From contig CP136064.1 of the NCBI GenBank assembly GCA_032622095.1, forward strand, positions 186,001 to 250,000: 64,000 nt of DNA, in the 5' to 3' direction. How positions within the stretch are numbered: the stretch's first letter is position 1; each line of letters begins with the position of its first letter. The notes under the pieces were generated by a model. That model was not told where the DNA came from, did no database searches, and saw nothing but the letters and a program-made list of their open reading frames with translations. Shown here piece by piece: positions 1 through 14,300 of the stretch. The position numbers and the translations under genes are program-made. The stretch comes from Siphonodentalium dalli (Eukaryota; Mollusca; Scaphopoda; Gadilida; Siphonodentaliidae).

Positions 1-229
1 GAGAAACATGCGCCAAATTGAAAATATCCAACAGTACTCCACCATGGAACCAGTCTATAGCAGATACCCCTTAAAGTTGGTGACTGTGTTACTTATGTTC
101 CTTTAAGTTGAGATACATCTGTTTCTTTAAACATACATTTGCATTCCAACATGAAGATATTTATTTTCTGTAGTCATTGTAAATGACAACCCGATTCGGA
201 TATGGCCAGATTTGACATGGCGCGGTATG
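1..229 (-). repeat. Reference satellite monomer (229 bp)
   Basis: This is one complete period, taken as reference; by hand count 87 of 229 bases are G or C. Visible internal structure on the plus strand: a TGGCGC/GCGCCA inverted repeat spanning the monomer boundary; a 15-nt palindrome GTCATTGTAAATGAC at 173-187; three spaced TTTAA-type motifs (near 69, 101 and 135), about 33 bp apart; and an NcoI-type CCATGG. I see no CENP-B-box-like sequence, no telomeric repeat and no polymerase III box pair. Periods of this size are common for centromeric or heterochromatic satellites, but position on the chromosome cannot be judged from the sequence. Confidence 0.95.
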
Positions 230-2607
230 GAGAAACATGCGCCAAATAGAAAATATCCAACCGTACTCCACCATGGAACCAGTCTATAGCAGATACCCCT
301 TAAAGTTGGTGACTGTGTTACTTATGTCCCTTTAAGTTGAGATACATCTGTTCCTTTAAACATACATTTGCATTCCAACATGAAGATATTTATTTTCTGT
401 AGTCATTGTAAATGACAACCCGATTCGGATATGGCCAGATTTGACATGGCGCGGTATGGAGAAACATGCGCCAAATAGAAAATATCCAACCGTACTCCAC
501 CATGGAACCAGTCTAAATCAGACACCTCTTTAAGTTGGTGACTGTGTTACTTATGTTCCTTTAAGTTGAGATACATCTGTTCCTTTAAACATACATTTGC
601 ATTCCAACATGAAGATATTTATTTTCTGCAGTCATTGTAAATGACAACCCGATTCGGATATGGCCAGATTTGACATGGCGCGGTATGGAGAAACATGCGC
701 AAAATTGAAAATATCCAACCGTACTCCACCATGTAACCAGTCTATAGCAGATACCCCTTAAAGTTGGTGACGGTGTTACTTATGTCCCTTTAAGTTGAGA
801 TACATCTGTTCCTTTAAACATACATTTGCATTCCAACATGAAGATATAAATTTTCTGCTGTCATTGTAAATGACAACCCGATTCGGATATGGCCAGATTT
901 GACATGGCGCGGTATGGAGAAACATGCGCCAAATTGAAAATATCCAACCGTACTCCACCATGGAACCAGTCTATAGCAGATACCCCTTAAAGTTGGTGAC
1001 TGTGTTACTTATGTCCCTTTAAGTTGAGATACATCTGTTCCTTTAAACATACATTTGCATTCCACCATGAAGATATATATTTTCTGCAGTCATTGTAAAT
1101 GACAACCCGATTCGGATATGGCCAGATTTGACATGGCGCGGTATGGAGAAACATGCGCCAAATTGAAAATATCCAACCGTACTCCACCATGGAACCAGTC
1201 TATAGCAGATACCCCTTAAAGTTGGTGACTGTGTTACTTATGTCCCTTTAAGTTGAGATACATCTGTTCCCTTAAACATACATTTGCATTCCAACATGAA
1301 GATACATATTTTCTGCAGTCAATGTAAATGACAACCCGATTCGGATATGGCCAGATTTGACATGGCGCGGTATGGAGAAACATGCGCCAAATTGAAAATA
1401 TCCAACCGTACTCCACCATGGAACCAGTCTATAGCAGATACCCCTTTAAGTTGGTGACTGTGTTACTTATGTCCCTTTAAGTTGAGATACATCTGTTCCT
1501 TTAAACATACATTTGCTTTCCAACATGAAGATATTTATTTTCTGTAGTTATTGTAAATGACAACCCGATTCGGATATGGCCAGATTTGACATGGCGCGGT
1601 ATGGAAAAACATGCGCCAAATTGAAAATATCCAACCGTACTCCACCATGGAACCAGTCTATAGCAGATACCCCTTAAAGTTGGTGACTGTGTTACTTATG
1701 TCCCTTTAAGTTGAGATACATCTGTTCCTTTAAACATACATTTGCATTCCAACATGAAGATATTTATTTTCTGTAGTCATTGTAAATGACAACCCGAATC
1801 GGATATGGCCAGATTTGACATGGCGCGGTATGGAGAAACATGCGCCAAATAGAAAATATCCAACCGTACTCCACCATGGAACCAGTCTATAGCAGATACC
1901 CCTTAAAGTTGGTGACTGTGTTACTTATGTCCCTTTAAGTTGAGATACATCTGTTACTTTAAACATACATTTGCATTCCAACATGAAGATATTTATTTTC
2001 TGTAGTCATTGTAAATGACAACCCGATTCGGATATGGCCAGATTTGACATGGCGCGGTATGGAGAAACATGCGCCAAATAGAAAATATCCAACCGTACTC
2101 CACCATGGAACCAGTCTAAATCAGACATCTCTTTAAGTTGGTGACTGTGTTACTTATGTTCCTTTAAGTTGAGATACATCTGTTCCTTTAAACATACATT
2201 TGCATTCCAACATGAAGATATTTGTTTTCTGCAGTCATTGTAAATGACAACCCGATTCGGATATGGCCAGATTTGACATGGCGCGGTATGGAGAAACATG
2301 CGCAAAATTGAAAATATCCAACCGTACTCCACCATGTAACCAGTCTATAGCAGATACCCCTTAAAGTTGGTGACTGTGTTACTTATGTCCCTTTAAGTTG
2401 AGATACATCTGTTCCTTTAAACATACATTTGCATTCCAACATGAAGATATATATTTTCTGCAGTCATTGTAAATGACAACCCGATTCGGATATGGCCAGA
2501 TTTGACATGGCGCGGTATGGAGAAACATGCGCAAAATTGAAAATATCCAACCGTACTCCACCATGTAACCAGTCTATAGCAGATACCCCTTAAAGTTGGT
2601 GACGGTG

Positions 2608-2793
2608 TTACTTATGTCCCTTTAAGTTGAGATACATCTGTTCCTTTAAACATACATTTGCATTCCAACATGAAGATATATATTTTCTGCAGTCATTGTA
2701 AATGACAACCCGATTCGGATATGGCCAGATTTGACATGGCGCGGTATGGAGAAACATGCGCCAAATTGAAAATATCCAACCGTACTCCACCAT
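2608..2793 (-). other. Fortuitous 61-codon open frame of the satellite monomer (representative copy)
   Basis: About half of the roughly 265 monomers carry an uninterrupted 61-codon frame starting MVEYGWIFSIW and ending NLKGHK. In the others a single change (TAT to TAA after the RK codons, the TTTATTTTC variant) stops it at codon 38. Substitutions between copies include many amino-acid changes (SIWRM/SILRM, TAPC/TASC/TTPC, SCW/SWW/SFW). Several copies carry single-base deletions. No signal peptide, known domain or conserved codon bias is evident. The frame is most simply a consequence of repeating one sequence that happens to lack stops, so I list it as a landmark and not as a gene. Transcription into satellite RNA remains possible. 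Confidence 0.85.
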
Positions 2794-4210
2794 GGAACCA
2801 GTCTATAGCAGATACCCCTTAAAGTTGGTGACTGTGTTACTTATGTCCCTTTAAGTTGAGATACATCTGTTCCTTTAAACATACATTTGCATTCCACCAT
2901 GAAGATATATATTTTCTGCAGTCATTGTAAATGACAACCCGATTCGGATAGGGCCAGATTTGACATGACGCGGTATGGAGAAACATGCGCCAAATTGAAA
3001 ATATCCAACCGTACTCCACCATGGAACCAGTCTATAGCAGATACCCCTTTAAATTGGTGACTGTGTTACTTATGTCCCTTTAAGTTGAGATACATCTGTT
3101 CCTTTAAACATACATTTGCATTCCACCATGAAGATATATATTTTCTGCAGTCATTGTAAATGACAACCCGATTCGGATATGGCCAGATTTGACATGGCGC
3201 GGTATGGAGAAAAATGCGCCAAATTGAAAATATCCAACCGTACTCCACCATGGAACCAGTCTATAGCAGATACCCCTTTAAGTTGGTGACTGTGTTACTT
3301 ATGTCCCTTTAAGTTGAGATACATCTGTTCCTTTAAACATACATTTGCATTCCAACATGAAGATATTTATTTTCTGTAGTCATTGTAAATGACAACCCGA
3401 TTCGGATATGGCCAGATTTGACATGGCGCGGTATGGAAAAACATGCGCCAAATTGAAAATATCCAACAGTACTCCACCATGGAACCAGTCTATAGCAGAT
3501 ACCCCTTAAAGTTGGTGACTGTGTTACTTATGTCCCTTTAAGTTGAGATACATCTGTTCCTTTAAACATACATTTGCATTCCAACATGAAGATATTTATT
3601 TTCTGTAGTCATTGTAAATGACAACCCGATTCGGATATGGCCAGATTTGACATGGCGCGGTAGGGAGAAACATGCGCCAAATTGAAAATATCCAACCGTA
3701 CTCCACCATGGAACCAGTCTATAGCAGATACCCCTTAAAGTTGGTGACTGTGTTACTTATGTCCCTTTAAGTTGAGATACATCTGTTCCTCTAAACATAC
3801 ATTTGCATTCCAACATGAAGATATTTATTTTCTGTAGTCATTGTAAATGACAACCCGATTCGGATATGGTTAGATTTGACATGGCGCGGTATGGAGAAAC
3901 ATGCGCCAAGTAGAAAATATCCAACCGTACTCCACCATGGAACCAGTCTAAATCAGACACCTCTTTAAGTTGGTGACTGTGTTACTTATGTCCCTTTAAG
4001 TTGAGATACATCTGTTCCTTTAAACATACATTTGCATTCCAACATGAAGATATTTATTTTCTGCAGTCATTGTAAATGACAACCCGATTCGGATATGGCC
4101 AGATTTGACATGGCGCGGTATGGAGAAACATGCGCAAAATTGAAAATATCCAACCGTACTCCACCATGTAACCAGTCTATAGCAGATACCCCTTCAAGTT
4201 GGTGACGGTG

Positions 4211-6890
4211 TTACTTATGTCCCTTTAAGTTGAGATACATCTGTTCCTTTAAACATTCATTTGCATTCCAACATGAAGATATATATTTTCTGCAGTCATT
4301 GTAAATGACAACCCGATTCGGATATGGCCAGATTTGACATGGCGCGGTATGGAGAAACATGCGCCAAATTGAAAATATCCAACCGTACTCCACCATGGAA
4401 CCAGTCTATAGCAGATACCCCTTAAAGTTGGTGACTGTGTTACTTATGTCCCTTTAAGTTGAGATACATCTGTTCCTTTAAACATACATTTGCATTCCAC
4501 CATAAAGATATATATTTTCTGCAGTCATTGTAAATGACAACCCGATTCGGATAGGGCCAGATTTGACATGGCGCGGTATGGAGAAACATGCGCCAAATTG
4601 AAAATATCCAACCGTACTCCACCATGGAACCAGTCTATAGCAGATACCCCTTTAAGTTGGTGACTGTGTTACTTATGTCCCTTTAAGTTGAGATACATCT
4701 GTTCCTCTAAACATACATTTGCATTCCACCATGAAGATATATATTTTCTGCAGTCATTGTAAATGACAACCCGATTCGGATATGGCCAGATTTGACATGG
4801 CGCGGTATGGAGAAACATGCGCCAAATTGAAAATATCCAACCGTACTCCACCATGGAACCAGTCTATAGCAGATACCCCTTTAAGTGGGTGACTGTGTTA
4901 CTTATGTCCCTTTAAGTTGAGATACATCTGTTCCTTTAAACATACATTTGCTTTCCAACATGAAGATATTTATTTTCTGTAGTCATTGTAAATGACAACC
5001 CGATTCGGATATGGCCAGATTTGACATTGCGCGGTAGGGAGAAACATGCGCCAAATTGAAAATATCCAACAGTACTCCACCATGGAACCAGTCTATAGCA
5101 GATACCCCTTAAAGTTGGTGACTGTGTTACTTATGTCCCTTTAAGTTGAGATACATCTGTTTCTTTAAACATACATTTGCATTCCAACATGAAGATATTT
5201 ATTTTCTGTAGTCATTGTAAATGACAACCCGATTCGGATATGGCCAGATTTGACATGACGCGGTAGGGAGAAACATGCGCCAAATTGAAAATATCCAACA
5301 GTACTCCACCATGGAACCAGTCTATAGCAGATACCCCTTAAAGTTGGTGACGTGTTACTTATGTCCCTTTAAGTTGAGATACATCTGTTCCTTTAAACAT
5401 ACATTTGCATTCCAACATGAAGATATTTATTTTCTGTAGTCATTGTAAATGACAACCCGATTCGGATATGGCCAGATTTGACATGGCGCGGTATGGAGAA
5501 ACATGAGCCAAATAGAAAATATCCAACCGTACTCCACCATGGAACCAGTCTATAGCAGATACCCCTTAAAGTTGGTGACTGTGTTACTTATGTCCCTTTA
5601 AGTTGATATACATCTGTTCCTCTAAACATACATTTGCATTCCAAAATGAAGATATTTATTTTCTGTAGTCATTGTAAATGACAACCCGATTCGGATAGGG
5701 CCAGATTTGACATGGCGCGGTATGGAGAAACATGCGCCAAGTAGAAAATATCCAACCGTACTCCACCATGGAACCAGTCTAAATCAGACACCTCTTTAAG
5801 TTGGTGACTGTGTTACTTATGTCCCTTTAAGTTGAGATACATCTGTTCCTTTAAACATACATTTGCATTCCAACATGAAGATATTTATTTTCTGCAGTCA
5901 TTGTAAATGACAACCCGATTCGGATATGGCCAGATTTGACATGGCGCGGTATGGAGAAACATGCGCAAAATTGAAAATATCCAACCGTACTCCACCATGT
6001 AACCAGTCTATAGCAGATACCCCTTCAAGTTGGTGACGGTGTTACTTATGTCCCTTTAAGTTGAGATACATCTGTTCCTTTAAACATTCATTTGCATTCC
6101 AACATGAAGATATATATTTTCTGCAGTCATTGTAAATGACAACCCGATTCGGATATGGCCAGATTTGACATGGCGCGGTATGGAGAAACATGCGCCAAAT
6201 TGAAAATATCCAACCGTACTCCACCATGGAACCAGTCTATAGCAGATACCCCTTAAAGTTGGTGACTGTGTTACTTATGTCCCTTTAAGTTGAGATACAT
6301 CTGTTCCTTTAAACATACATTTGCATTCCACCATGAAGATATATATTTTCTGCAGTCATTGTAAATGACAACCCGATTCGGATAGGGCCAGATTTGACAT
6401 GGCGCGGTATGGAGAAACATGCGCCAAATTGAAATTATCCAACCGTACTCCACCATGGAACCAGTCTATAGCAGATACCCCTTTAAGTTGGTGACTGTGT
6501 TACTTATGTCCCTTTAAGTTGAGATACATCTGTTCCTCTAAACATACATTTGCATTCCACCATGAAGATATATATTTTCTGCAGTCATTGTAAATGACAA
6601 CCCGATTCGGATATGGCCAGATTTGACATGGCGCGGTATGGAGAAACATGCGCCAAATTGAAAATATCCAACCGTACTCCACCATGGAACCAGTCTATAG
6701 CAGATACCCCTTTAAGTGGGTGACTGTGTTACTTATGTCCCTTTAAGTTGAGATACATCTGTTCCTTTAAACATACATTTGCTTTCCAACATGAAGATAT
6801 TTATTTTCTGTAGTCATTGTAAATGACAACCCGATTCGGATATGGCCAGATTTGACATTGCGCGGTAGGGAGAAACATGCGCCAAATAGA
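4211..6890 (-). repeat. 8-monomer HOR (1,831 bp), about 1.5 copies
   Basis: The monomer trio at 4,211, 4,440 and 4,669, with marker changes AAACATTCATTTG (NECL) and TTCCTCTAAAC plus ATATATATT (CLEEQ), recurs at 6,042, 6,271 and 6,500. The spacing is 1,831 bp, eight monomers less one base. The missing base is the GTGACGTGTT deletion near 5,350. The second copy departs from the first near 6,886, where CCAAATAG replaces CCAAATTG. The same trio recurs at 20,469, 22,758, 28,253 and 30,084. Confidence 0.85.
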
Positions 6891-9800
6891 AAATATCCAA
6901 CCGTACTCCACCATGGAACCAGTCTATAGCAGATACCCCTTAAAGTTGGTGACTGTGTTACTTATGTCCCTTTAAGTTGAGATACATCTGTTCCTTTAAA
7001 CATACATTTGCATTCCAACATGAAGATATATATTTTCTGCAGTCATTGTAAATGACAACCCGATTCGGATATGGCCAGATTTGACATGGCGCGGTATGGA
7101 GAAACATGCGCCAAATTGAAAATATCCAACCGTACTCCACCATGGAACCAGTCTATAGCAGATACCCCTTTAAGTTGGTGACTGTGTTACTTATGTCCCT
7201 TTAAGTTGAGATACATCTGTTCCTTTAAACATACATTTGCTTTCCAACATGAAGATATTTATTTTCTGTAGTCATTGTAAATGACAACCCGATTCGGATA
7301 TGGCCAGATTTGACATGGCGCGGTATGGAAAAACATGCGCCAAATTGAAAATATCCAACCGTACTACACCATGGAACCAGTCTATAGCAGATACCCCTTA
7401 AAGTTGGTGACTGTGTTACTTATGTCCCTTTAAGTTGAGATACATCTGTTCCTTTAAGCATACATTTGCATTCCAACATGAAGATATTTATTTTCTGTAG
7501 TCATTGTAAATGACAACCCGATTCGGATATGGCCAGATTTGACATGGCGCGGTAGGGAGAAACATGCGCCAAATTGAAAATATCCAACAGTACTCCACCA
7601 TGGAACCAGTCTATAGCAGATACCCCTTAAAGTTGGTGACTGTGTTACTTATGTTCCTTTAAGTTGAGATACATCTGTTTCTTTAAACATACATTTGCAT
7701 TCCAACATGAAGATATTTATTTTCTGTAGTCATTGTAAATGACAACCCGATTCGGATATGGCCAGATTTGACATGGCGCGGTATGGAGAAACATGCGCCA
7801 AATAGAAAATATCCAACCGTACTCCACCATGGAACCAGTCTATAGCAGATACCCCTTAAAGTTGGTGACTGTGTTACTTATGTCCCTTTAAGTTGAGATA
7901 CATCTGTTCCTTTAAACATACATTTGCATTCCAACATGAAGATATTTATTTTCTGTAGTCATTGTAAATGACAACCCGATTCGGATATGGCCAGATTTGA
8001 CATGGCGCGGTATGGAGAAACATGCGCCAAATAGAAAATATCCAACCGTACTCCACCATGGAACCAGTCTAAATCAGACACCTCTTTAAGTTGGTGACTG
8101 TGTTACTTATGTTCCTTTAAGTTGAGATACATCTGTTCCTTTAAACATACATTTGCATTCCAACATGAAGATATTTATTTTCTGCAGTCATTGTAAATGA
8201 CAACCCGATACGGATATGGCCAGATTTGACATGGCGCGGTATGGAGAAACATGCGCAAAATTGAAAATATCCAACCGTACTCCACCATGTAACCAGTCTA
8301 TAGCAGATACCCCTTAAAGTTGGTGACTGTGTTACTTATGTCACTTTAAGTTGAGATACATCTGTTCCTTTAAGCATACATTTGCATTCCAACATGAAGA
8401 TATTTATTTTCTGTAGTCATTGTAAATGACAACCCGATTCGGATATGGCCAGATTTGACATGGCGCGGTAGGGAGAAACATGCGCCAAATTGAAAATATC
8501 CAACAGTACTCCACCATGGAACCAGTCTATAGCAGATACCCCTTAAAGTTGGTGACTGTGTTACTTATGTTCCTTTAAGTTGAGATACATCTGTTTCTTT
8601 AAACATACATTTGCATTCCAACATGAAGATATTTATTTTCTGTAGTCATTGTAAATGACAACCCGATTCGGATATGGCCAGATTTGACATGGCGCGGTAT
8701 GGAGAAACATGCGCCAAATAGAAAATATCCAACCGTACTCCACCATGGAACCAGTCTATAGCAGATACCCCTTAAAGTTGGTGACTGTGTTACTTATGTC
8801 CCTTTAAGTTGAGATACATCTGTTCCTTTAAACATACATTTGCATTCCAACATGAAGATATTTATTTTCTGTAGTCATTGTAAATGACAACCCGATTCGT
8901 ATATGGCCAGATTTGACATGGCGCGGTATGGAGAAACATGCGCCAAATAGAAAATATCCAACCGTACTCCACCATGGAACCAGTCTAAATCAGACACCTC
9001 TTTAAGTTGGTGACTGTGTTACTTATGTTCCTTTAAGTTGAGATACATCTGTTCCTTTAAACATACATTTGCATTCCAACATGAAGATATTTATTTTCTG
9101 CAGTCATTGTAAATGACAACCCGATTCGGATATGGCCAGATTTGACATGGCGCGGTATGGAGAAACATGCGCAAAATTGAAAATATCCAACCGTACTCCA
9201 CCATGTAACCAGTCTATAGCAGATACCCCTTAAAGTTGGTGACTGTGTTACTTATGTCCCTTTAAGTTGAGATACATCTGTTCCTTTAAACATACATTTG
9301 CATTCCAACATGAAGATATATATTTTCTGCAGTCATTGTAAATGACAACCCGATTCGGATATGGCCAGATTTGACATGGCGCGGTATGGAGAAACATGCG
9401 CAAAATTGAAAATATCCAACCGTACTCCACCATGTAACCAGTCTATAGCAGATACCCCTTAAAGTTGGTGACGGTGTTACTTATGTCCCTTTAAGTTGAG
9501 ATACATCTGTTCCTTTAAACATACATTTGCATTCCAACATGAAGATATAAATTTTCTGCAGTCATTGTAAATGACAACCCGATTCGGATATGGCCAGATT
9601 TGACATGGCGCGGTATGGAGAAACATGCGCCAAATTGAAAATATCCAACCGTACTCCACCATGGAACCAGTCTATAGCAGATACCCCTTAAAGTTGGTGA
9701 CTGTGTTACTTATGTCCCTTTAAGTTGAGATACATCTGTTCCTTTAAACATACATTTGCATTCCACCATGAAGATATATATTTTCTGCAGTCATTGTAAA

Positions 9801-11308
9801 TGACAACCCGATTCGGATATGGCCAGATTTGACATGGCGCGGTATGGAGAAACATGCGCCAAATTGAAAATATCCAACCGTACTCCACCATGGAACCAGT
9901 CTATAGCAGATACCCCTTAAAGTTGGTGACTGTGTTACTTATGTCCCTTTAAGTTGAGATACATCTGTTCCCTTAAACATACATTTGCATTCCAACATGA
10001 AGATACATATTTTCTGCAGTCATTGTAAATGACAACCCGATTCGGATATGGCCAGATTTGACATGGCGCGGTATGGAGAAACATGCGCCAAATTGAAAAT
10101 ATCCAACCGTACTCCACCATGGAACCAGTCTATAGCAGATACCCCTTTAAGTTGGTGACTGTGTTACTTATGTCCCTTTAAGTTGAGATACATCTGTTCC
10201 TTTAAACATACATTTGCTTTCCAACATGAAGATATTTATTTTCTGTAGTCATTGTAAATGACAACCCGATTCGGATATGGCCAGATTTGACATGGCGCGG
10301 TATGGAAAAACATGCGCCAAATTGAAAATATCCAACCGTACTCCACCATGGAACCAGTCTATAGCAGATACCCCTTAAAGTTGGTGACTGTGTTACTTAT
10401 GTCCCTTTAAGTTGAGATACATCTGTTCCTTTAAACATACATTTGCATTCCAACATGAAGATATTTATTTTCTGTAGTCATTGTAAATGACAACCCGATT
10501 CGGATATGGCCAGATTTGACATGGCGTGGTAGGGAGAAACATGCGCCAAATTGAAAATATCCAACAGTACTCCACCATGGAACCAGTCTATAGCAGATAC
10601 CCCTTAAAGTTGGTGACTGTGTTACTTATGTTCCTTTAAGTTGAGATACATCTGTTTCTTTAAACATACATTTGCATTCCAACATGAAGATATTTATTTT
10701 CTGTAGTCATTGTAAATGACATCCCGAATCGGATATGGCCAGATTTGACATGGCGCGGTATGGAGAAACATGCGCCAAATAGAAAATATCCAACCGTACT
10801 CCACCATGGAACCAGTCTATAGCAGATACCCCTTAAAGTTGGTGACTGTGTTACTTATGTCCCTTTAAGTTGAGATACATCTGTTCCTTTAAACATACAT
10901 TTGCATTCCAACATGAAGATATTTATTTTCTGTAGTCATTGTAAATGACAACCCGATTCGGATATGGCCAGATTTGACATGGCGCGGTATGGAGAAACAT
11001 GCGCCAAATAGAAAATATCCAACCGTACTCCACCATGGAACCAGTCTAAATCAGACACCTCTTTAAGTTGATGACTGTGTTACTTATGTTCCTTTAAGTT
11101 GAGATACATCTGTTCCTTTAAACATACATTTGCATTCCAACATGAAGATATTTATTTTCTGTAGTCATTGTAAATGACAACCCGATTCGGATATGGCCAG
11201 ATTTGATATGGCGCGGTATGGAGAAACATGCGCAAAATTTAAAATATCCAACCGTACTCCACCATGTAACCAGTCTATAGCAGATACCCCTTAAAGTTGG
11301 TGACTGTG

Positions 11309-14300
11309 TTACTTATGTCCCTTTAAGTTGAGATACATCTGTTCCTTTAAACATACATTTGCATTCCAACATGAAGATATATATTTTCTGCAGTCATTGT
11401 AAATGACAACCCGATTCGGATATGGCCAGATTTGACATGGCGCGGTATGGAGAAACATGCGCAAAATTGAAAATATCCAACCGTACTCCACCATGTAACC
11501 AGTCTATAGCAGATACCCCTTAAAGTTGGTGACGGTGTTACTTATGTCCCTTTAAGTTGAGATACATCTGTTCCTTTAAACATACATTTGCATTCCAACA
11601 TGAAGATATATATTTTCTGCAGTCATTGTAAATGACAACCCGATTCGGATATGGCCAGATTTGACATGGCGCGGTATGGAGAAACATGCGCCAAATTGAA
11701 AATATCCAACCGTACTCCACCATGGAACCAGTCTATAGCAGATACCCCTTAAAGTTGGTGACTGTGTTACTTATGTCCCTTTAAGTTGAGATACATCTGT
11801 TCCTTTAAACATACATTTGCATTCCACCATGAAGATATATATTTTCTGCAGTCATTGTAAATGACAACCCGATTCGGATATGGCCAGATTTGACATGGCG
11901 CGGTATGGAGAAACATGCGCAAAATTGAAAATATCCAACCGTACTCCACCATGTAACCAGTCTATAGCAGATACCCCTTAAAGTTGGTGACTGTGTTACT
12001 TATGTCCCTTTAAGTTGAGATACATCTGTTCCTTTAAACATACATTTGCATTCCAACATGAAGATATATATTTTCTGCAGTCATTGTAAATGACAACCCG
12101 ATTCGGATATGGCCAGATTTGACATGGCGCGGTATGGAGAAACATGCGCAAAATTGAAAATATCCAACCGTACTCCACCATGTAACCAGTCTATAGCAGA
12201 TACCCCTTAAAGTTGGTGACGGTGTTACTTATGTCCCTTTAAGTTGAGATACATCTGTTCCTTTAAACATACATTTGCATTCCAAAATGAAGATATATAT
12301 TTTCTGCAGTCATTGTAAATGACAACCCGATTCGGATATGGCCAGATTTGACATGGCGCGGTATGGAGAAACATGCGCCAAATTGAAAATATCCAACCGT
12401 ACTCCACCATGGAACCAGTCTATAGCAGATACCCTTTAAAGATGGTGACTGTGTTACTTATGTCCCTTTAAGTTGAGATACATCTGTTCCTTTAAACATA
12501 CATTTGCATTCCAACATGAAGATATATATTTTCTGCAGTCATTGTAAATGACAACCCGATTCGGATATGGCCAGATTTGACATGGCGCGGTATGGAGAAA
12601 CATGCGCCAAATTGAAAATATCCAACCGTACTCCACCATGGAACCAGTCTATAGCAGATACCCCTTAAAGTTGGTGACTGTGTTACTTATGTCCCTTTAA
12701 GTTGAGATACATCTGTTCCTTTAAACATACATTTGCATTCCACCATGAAGATATATATTTTCTGCAGTCATTGTAAATGACAACCCGATTCGGATAGGGC
12801 CAGATTTGACATGACGCGGTATGGAGAAACATGCGCCAAATTGAAAATATCCAACCGTACTCCACCATGGAACCAGTCTATAGCAGATACCCCTTTAAAT
12901 TGGTGACTGTGTTACTTATGTCCCTTTAAGTTGAGATACATCTGTTCCTTTAAACATACATTTGCATTCCACCATGAAGATATATATTTTCTGCAGTCAT
13001 TGTAAATGACAACCCGATTCGGATATGGCCAGATTTGACATGGCGCGGTATGGAGAAACATGCGCAAAATTGAAAATATCCAACCGTACTCCACCATGTA
13101 ACCAGTCTATAGCAGATACCCCTTAAAGTTGGTGACTGTGTTACTTATGTCCCTTTAAGTTGAGATACATCTGTTCCTTTAAACATACATTTGCATTCCA
13201 ACATGAAGATATATATTTTCTGCAGTCATTGTAAATGACAACCCGATTCGGATATGGCCAGATTTGACATGGCGCGGTATGGAGAAACATGCGCAAAATT
13301 GAAAATATCCAACCGTACTCCACCATGTAACCAGTCTATAGCAGATACCCCTTAAAGTTGGTGACGGTGTTACTTATGTCCCTTTAAGTTGAGATACATC
13401 TGTTCCTTTAAACATACATTTGCATTCCAACATGAAGATATATATTTTCTGCAGTCATTGTAAATGACAACCCGATTCGGATATGGCCAGATTTGACATG
13501 GCGCGGTATGGAGAAACATGCGCCAAATTGAAAATATCCAACCGTACTCCACCATGGAACCAGTCTATAGCAGATACCCCTTAAAGTTGGTGACTGTGTT
13601 ACTTATGTCCCTTTAAGTTGAGATACATCTGTTCCTTTAAACATACATTTGCATTCCACCATGAAGATATATATTTTCTGCAGTCATTGTAAATGACAAC
13701 CCGATTCGGATATGGCCAGATTTGACATGGCGCGGTATGGAGAAACATGCGCAAAATTGAAAATATCCAACCGTACTCCACCATGTAACCAGTCTATAGC
13801 AGATACCCCTTAAAGTTGGTGACTGTGTTACTTATGTCCCTTTAAGTTGAGATACATCTGTTCCTTTAAACATACATTTGCATTCCAACATGAAGATATA
13901 TATTTTCTGCAGTCATTGTAAATGACAACCCGATTCGGATATGGCCAGATTTGACATGGCGCGGTATGGAGAAACATGCGCAAAATTGAAAATATCCAAC
14001 CGTACTCCACCATGTAACCAGTCTATAGCAGATACCCCTTAAAGTTGGTGACGGTGTTACTTATGTCCCTTTAAGTTGAGATACATCTGTTCCTTTAAAC
14101 ATACATTTGCATTCCAAAATGAAGATATATATTTTCTGCAGTCATTGTAAATGACAACCCGATTCGGATATGGCCAGATTTGACATGGCGCGGTATGGAG
14201 AAACATGCGCCAAATTGAAAATATCCAACCGTACTCCACCATGGAACCAGTCTATAGCAGATACCCTTTAAAGATGGTGACTGTGTTACTTATGTCCCTT

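Larger units (their letters stand above)
1..3430 (-). repeat. HOR block repeated at 8,473-10,790
   Basis: The first monomers of the window reappear about 8.47-8.70 kb downstream in the same order. The rare allele AAATTTTCTGC (KFISS in the frame) is at 776-961 and 9,477-9,662. The CATATTTTCTGCAG/TTCCCTTAAAC monomer (KYVSS...REQ) is at 1,234-1,419 and 9,935-10,120, with the same neighbours on both sides. The offset changes from 8,472 to 8,701 between 688 and 917, so the downstream copy has one extra monomer. The two blocks are direct duplicates that later gained or lost monomers. The right limit given here is approximate. Confidence 0.75.

Noticed and set aside
1-229. CENP-B box or telomeric motif in the monomer
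   Set aside because: No match to the TTCG...CGGG core or to TTAGGG-type repeats was seen, so a centromeric role cannot be claimed.
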